This document shows positions 7,171 through 9,202 of a stretch of DNA of 9,202 nt, in pieces; position 1 is the first letter of the stretch; each line of letters starts with the position of its first letter. The stretch lies in NCBI GenBank assembly GCA_000431275.1, contig HF989236.1, forward strand, positions 888 to 10,089, in the 5' to 3' direction. Both the position numbers and the translations under genes were made by a program. Source of the stretch: Prevotella sp. CAG:755 (GTDB taxonomy: Bacteria; Bacteroidota; Bacteroidia; Bacteroidales; Bacteroidaceae). The notes under the pieces are model-generated. The model was given only the letters and a program-made list of their open reading frames with translations. It was not told the origin of the DNA and searched no databases.

Positions 7171-9202
7171 TTAGATGTTGGCCACGCTCATGATGTCGGC
7201 AAAGACACCGGCCGCCGTCACGTCGGCTCCGGCTCCGTAGCCTTGGATGAGCATTGGGTATTCGCGGTAGCGCTCGGTGGTGAGCAGGATGATGTTGTTC
7301 GAGCCCGCAAGGTCGTAGAACGGGTGGCCAAGAGGGATTTCACGCAGTCCTACACGGCCTTTCCCGTTGCGCCATTCGGCCACGAAACGCCATCGTTTCT
7401 GCTCATGAGCGAGGCGTTGGCGGTCGGTTTCAAACTGGGCGTCGAGGCTGGGCAGGCGGTCCCAAAACGTGTCGAGCGTGCCGCCGAGGATGTTGTCGGG
7501 GACGAAGAGGTCTTTTTCGATATCGTCGGCCTCGACGTGATAACCGCTCTCGCGCGCCAGGATGACGAGCTTGCGCACGACGTCCTGGCCTGAGAGATCG
7601 ATGCGGGGGTCGGGTTCGCTGTACCCATTCTGCTGTGCCATTCGCACGGCGCGGCTCAGGGGCACCTCGGCCGAGAGCGTGTTGAACACATAGTTGAGTG
7701 TACCGCTCAGGACGGCTTCGATGCAGAGAATGCGGTCGCCCGAGTTTATCAGGTCGTTGATGGTGTTGATGATGGGCAGGCCGGCGCCGACGTTCGTCTC
7801 GAAGAGGAACTTGACGCCCCGTTCTCGCGCCGTCTGTTTCAGGCGGGCATAGTTTTCGTAGGACGACGAGGCCGCGATCTTGTTGGCTGCCACGACCGAC
7901 ACGTTGTGTTCGAGCAGGGTGGGGTAGAGTGCGGCGATTTCCGGGCTCGCCGTGCAGTCGACGAATACGGAGTTGAAGATATTCATGTCGAGGATTTCAC
8001 GGCGCAGACGTTCGGCCCCGCCCGGTCCTCCGGCCTCCATGGCTTCGCCGTAAGTGGCCGGGTCAATGCCCTCGTCGTTGAAGGCGGCCTTGTGGCTGCT
8101 CGCCACGCCTACGAGATTGATTTTCAGTCCCCGCTCGTCCATGAGGCGCTTGCGCTGTGAGGCGATCTGGCGGAGCAGGCTGCCGCCTACTGTTCCTGTG
8201 CCGCAGACAAAAAGGTTCAGTTCTTGGTACGTGCTCAGGAAACAACTGTCGTGAATGACATTGAGTGCTTTTCGAAGCTGTTTGCGGTCGATGACGAACG
8301 ACAGGTTCGTTTCCAATGCACCTTGGGCCAGCGCGATGACGCTGATTCCGTTGCGGCCGAGTACACCGAAAAGGCGTCCGGCAATCCCCGGGGTGTGTTT
8401 CATGCGTTCGCCCACGACGGCCACAGTGGCCAGTCCGTTGTCGAGCTGGGCAGGATACATGGCTCCGTCGGCGATTTCATTGGCAAATTCGCGGTCGAGG
8501 GCGTTGCAGGCGCGCCGGGCGTCGGCCTCCGTCATGCATATGGATGTACTTGTTTCGGACGAAGTCTGCGCCACCATGAACACGCTGATGCCTTCGTTGG
8601 CAAGGGTGGTGAAGATGCGGCGGTTGACGCCGATGACTCCTACCATGGAGAGTCCCGAAACGGTCACCATGCTTGTCTCCTTGATCGACGAAATGCCGCG
8701 GATGGGTTGTGCCGACGGGGGTACATCCTGCCGGATCGTGCTCCCCTTGGCGTCGGGATGGAAGGTGTTCTTGATGCGGATGGGGATGTTCTTGACGCAG
8801 ACAGGATAAATTGTCGGCGGGTAGATGACCTTTGCGCCGAAGTTGCAAAGGTCCATTGCTTCGCTGTACGTGAGGCTGTCTATGGTGTAAGCCGTGGGGA
8901 TAACACGCGGGTCGGCTGTCATAAAGCCGTCAACATCTGTCCATATTTCCAGTTCGTCAGCTCCCAGTTCTGCGGCCAGTATCGAGGCGGTGTAGTCCGA
9001 GCCTCCCCTGCCGAGGTTGGTGGTCACGCCGGTGGCGGCGTCGCTTGCGATGAAGCCAGGTACGACAGCAATGCCCGCGAGGCCGGACAGCTTGTCGTGG
9101 ATGAGCGGGGTCGTGGCGTCGAAGTCGACCAGACGTTTCCCTCCTTTCGTCGTCGTCTTGATGAAATGCCGGGCGTCGTAGCGGATGGCGCCCGGTATGA
9201 GC
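7171..9202 (-). CDS. thrA: Bifunctional aspartokinase/homoserine dehydrogenase, 5' end outside window
   Basis: Catalyses the first and third steps from aspartate to homoserine: phosphorylation of aspartate, and NAD(P)H reduction of aspartate semialdehyde. The frame is open to the right edge (676 residues seen, against about 810-820 for the family), so about 135-140 N-terminal residues are missing, including the kinase start motif. The GTG at 9027 is internal: upstream codons continue the kinase as PGFIASDAATG before VTTNLGRGGSDYTAS. Fragment numbering: kinase to about 165; two ACT regulatory domains at about 177-225 (VSGLSMVGVIGVNRRIF) and 258-305 (TVAVVGERMKHTPGIAGRLF); NAD(P)-binding GTGTVG at 334-339; then the dehydrogenase catalytic part with ANKIA, NVGAGLPIINT, SGTLNYVFNT and EPDPRIDLSGQDVVRKLVI (about 529-547). 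The ACT domains imply feedback control, most likely by threonine. A long hairpin follows and neither thrB nor thrC is adjacent downstream. Confidence 0.96.
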   Translation of the reverse strand, partial: LIPGAIRYDARHFIKTTTKGGKRLVDFDATTPLIHDKLSGLAGIAVVPGFIASDAATGVTTNLGRGGSDYTASILAAELGADELEIWTDVDGFMTADPRVIPTAYTIDSLTYSEAMDLCNFGAKVIYPPTIYPVCVKNIPIRIKNTFHPDAKGSTIRQDVPPSAQPIRGISSIKETSMVTVSGLSMVGVIGVNRRIFTTLANEGISVFMVAQTSSETSTSICMTEADARRACNALDREFANEIADGAMYPAQLDNGLATVAVVGERMKHTPGIAGRLFGVLGRNGISVIALAQGALETNLSFVIDRKQLRKALNVIHDSCFLSTYQELNLFVCGTGTVGGSLLRQIASQRKRLMDERGLKINLVGVASSHKAAFNDEGIDPATYGEAMEAGGPGGAERLRREILDMNIFNSVFVDCTASPEIAALYPTLLEHNVSVVAANKIAASSSYENYARLKQTARERGVKFLFETNVGAGLPIINTINDLINSGDRILCIEAVLSGTLNYVFNTLSAEVPLSRAVRMAQQNGYSEPDPRIDLSGQDVVRKLVILARESGYHVEADDIEKDLFVPDNILGGTLDTFWDRLPSLDAQFETDRQRLAHEQKRWRFVAEWRNGKGRVGLREIPLGHPFYDLAGSNNIILLTTERYREYPMLIQGYGAGADVTAAGVFADIMSVANI

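Noticed and set aside
6838..7593. 251-codon open frame on the + strand spanning the gltX start, the intergenic region and the thrA 3' end
   Set aside because: It crosses two well-supported minus-strand genes, the promoter and the long hairpin. Its translation has no recognisable domain, and the hairpin arms account for its repeated segments.
9025..9027. GTG at 9027 as the start of thrA
   Set aside because: The codons upstream continue the aspartokinase domain without a stop to the window edge (PGFIASDAATG), so this is an internal valine.
1..9202. Search for CRISPR arrays, tRNA/rRNA genes, insertion sequences, phage, toxin-antitoxin or secondary-metabolite genes
   Set aside because: No spaced repeat series, tRNA-like cloverleaf, transposase motif or short paired genes were seen. 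Nearly all the sequence is accounted for by six conserved housekeeping or transport genes.

Overview
The window looks like ordinary chromosomal DNA from a GC-rich member of the Bacteroidales (Bacteroidota). This rests on three things: the GltX and RNase R sequences closely resemble what I remember of Bacteroides-type homologues; the translation starts lack strong Shine-Dalgarno sequences and sit behind A-rich leaders; and a perfect match to the Bacteroidota -7 promoter element (TAnnTTTG) lies in front of gltX. Genus cannot be assigned from the sequence alone. I see no phage, transposon, CRISPR, defence or biosynthetic cluster.

Layout. On the + strand, 2-910 is the 3' part of a YidE/AspT-type membrane transporter whose start lies off the left edge. 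It converges on a block of minus-strand genes, and the two are separated by a strong, probably bidirectional hairpin terminator (936-981). Reading the minus strand in its own 5'-to-3' direction (right to left here), the genes are: thrA (bifunctional aspartokinase/homoserine dehydrogenase, 5' end off the right edge, stop at 7171), a very long hairpin (7077-7152), the gltX promoter region, gltX (6923-5406), waaA (5384-4167), a 120-bp gap, rnr (4046-1746) and ispD (1749-1033). rnr and ispD overlap by 4 bp as ATGA.

How the genes work together. The four genes gltX-waaA-rnr-ispD could form one transcription unit driven from the promoter near 6957-6964, possibly with an extra promoter before rnr. 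They are housekeeping genes for different processes: charging tRNA-Glu, adding Kdo to lipid A, degrading structured RNA, and the cytidylyl-transfer step of the MEP isoprenoid pathway. thrA makes precursors for threonine, methionine and lysine, and appears to be terminated separately. No neighbouring thrB or thrC is visible downstream of it.

The most notable non-coding structures are the 76-nt nested inverted repeat after thrA, the convergent terminator after ispD, and a 21-bp imperfect tandem duplication that straddles the ispD stop codon. I found no convincing previously undescribed system; the findings are modest.
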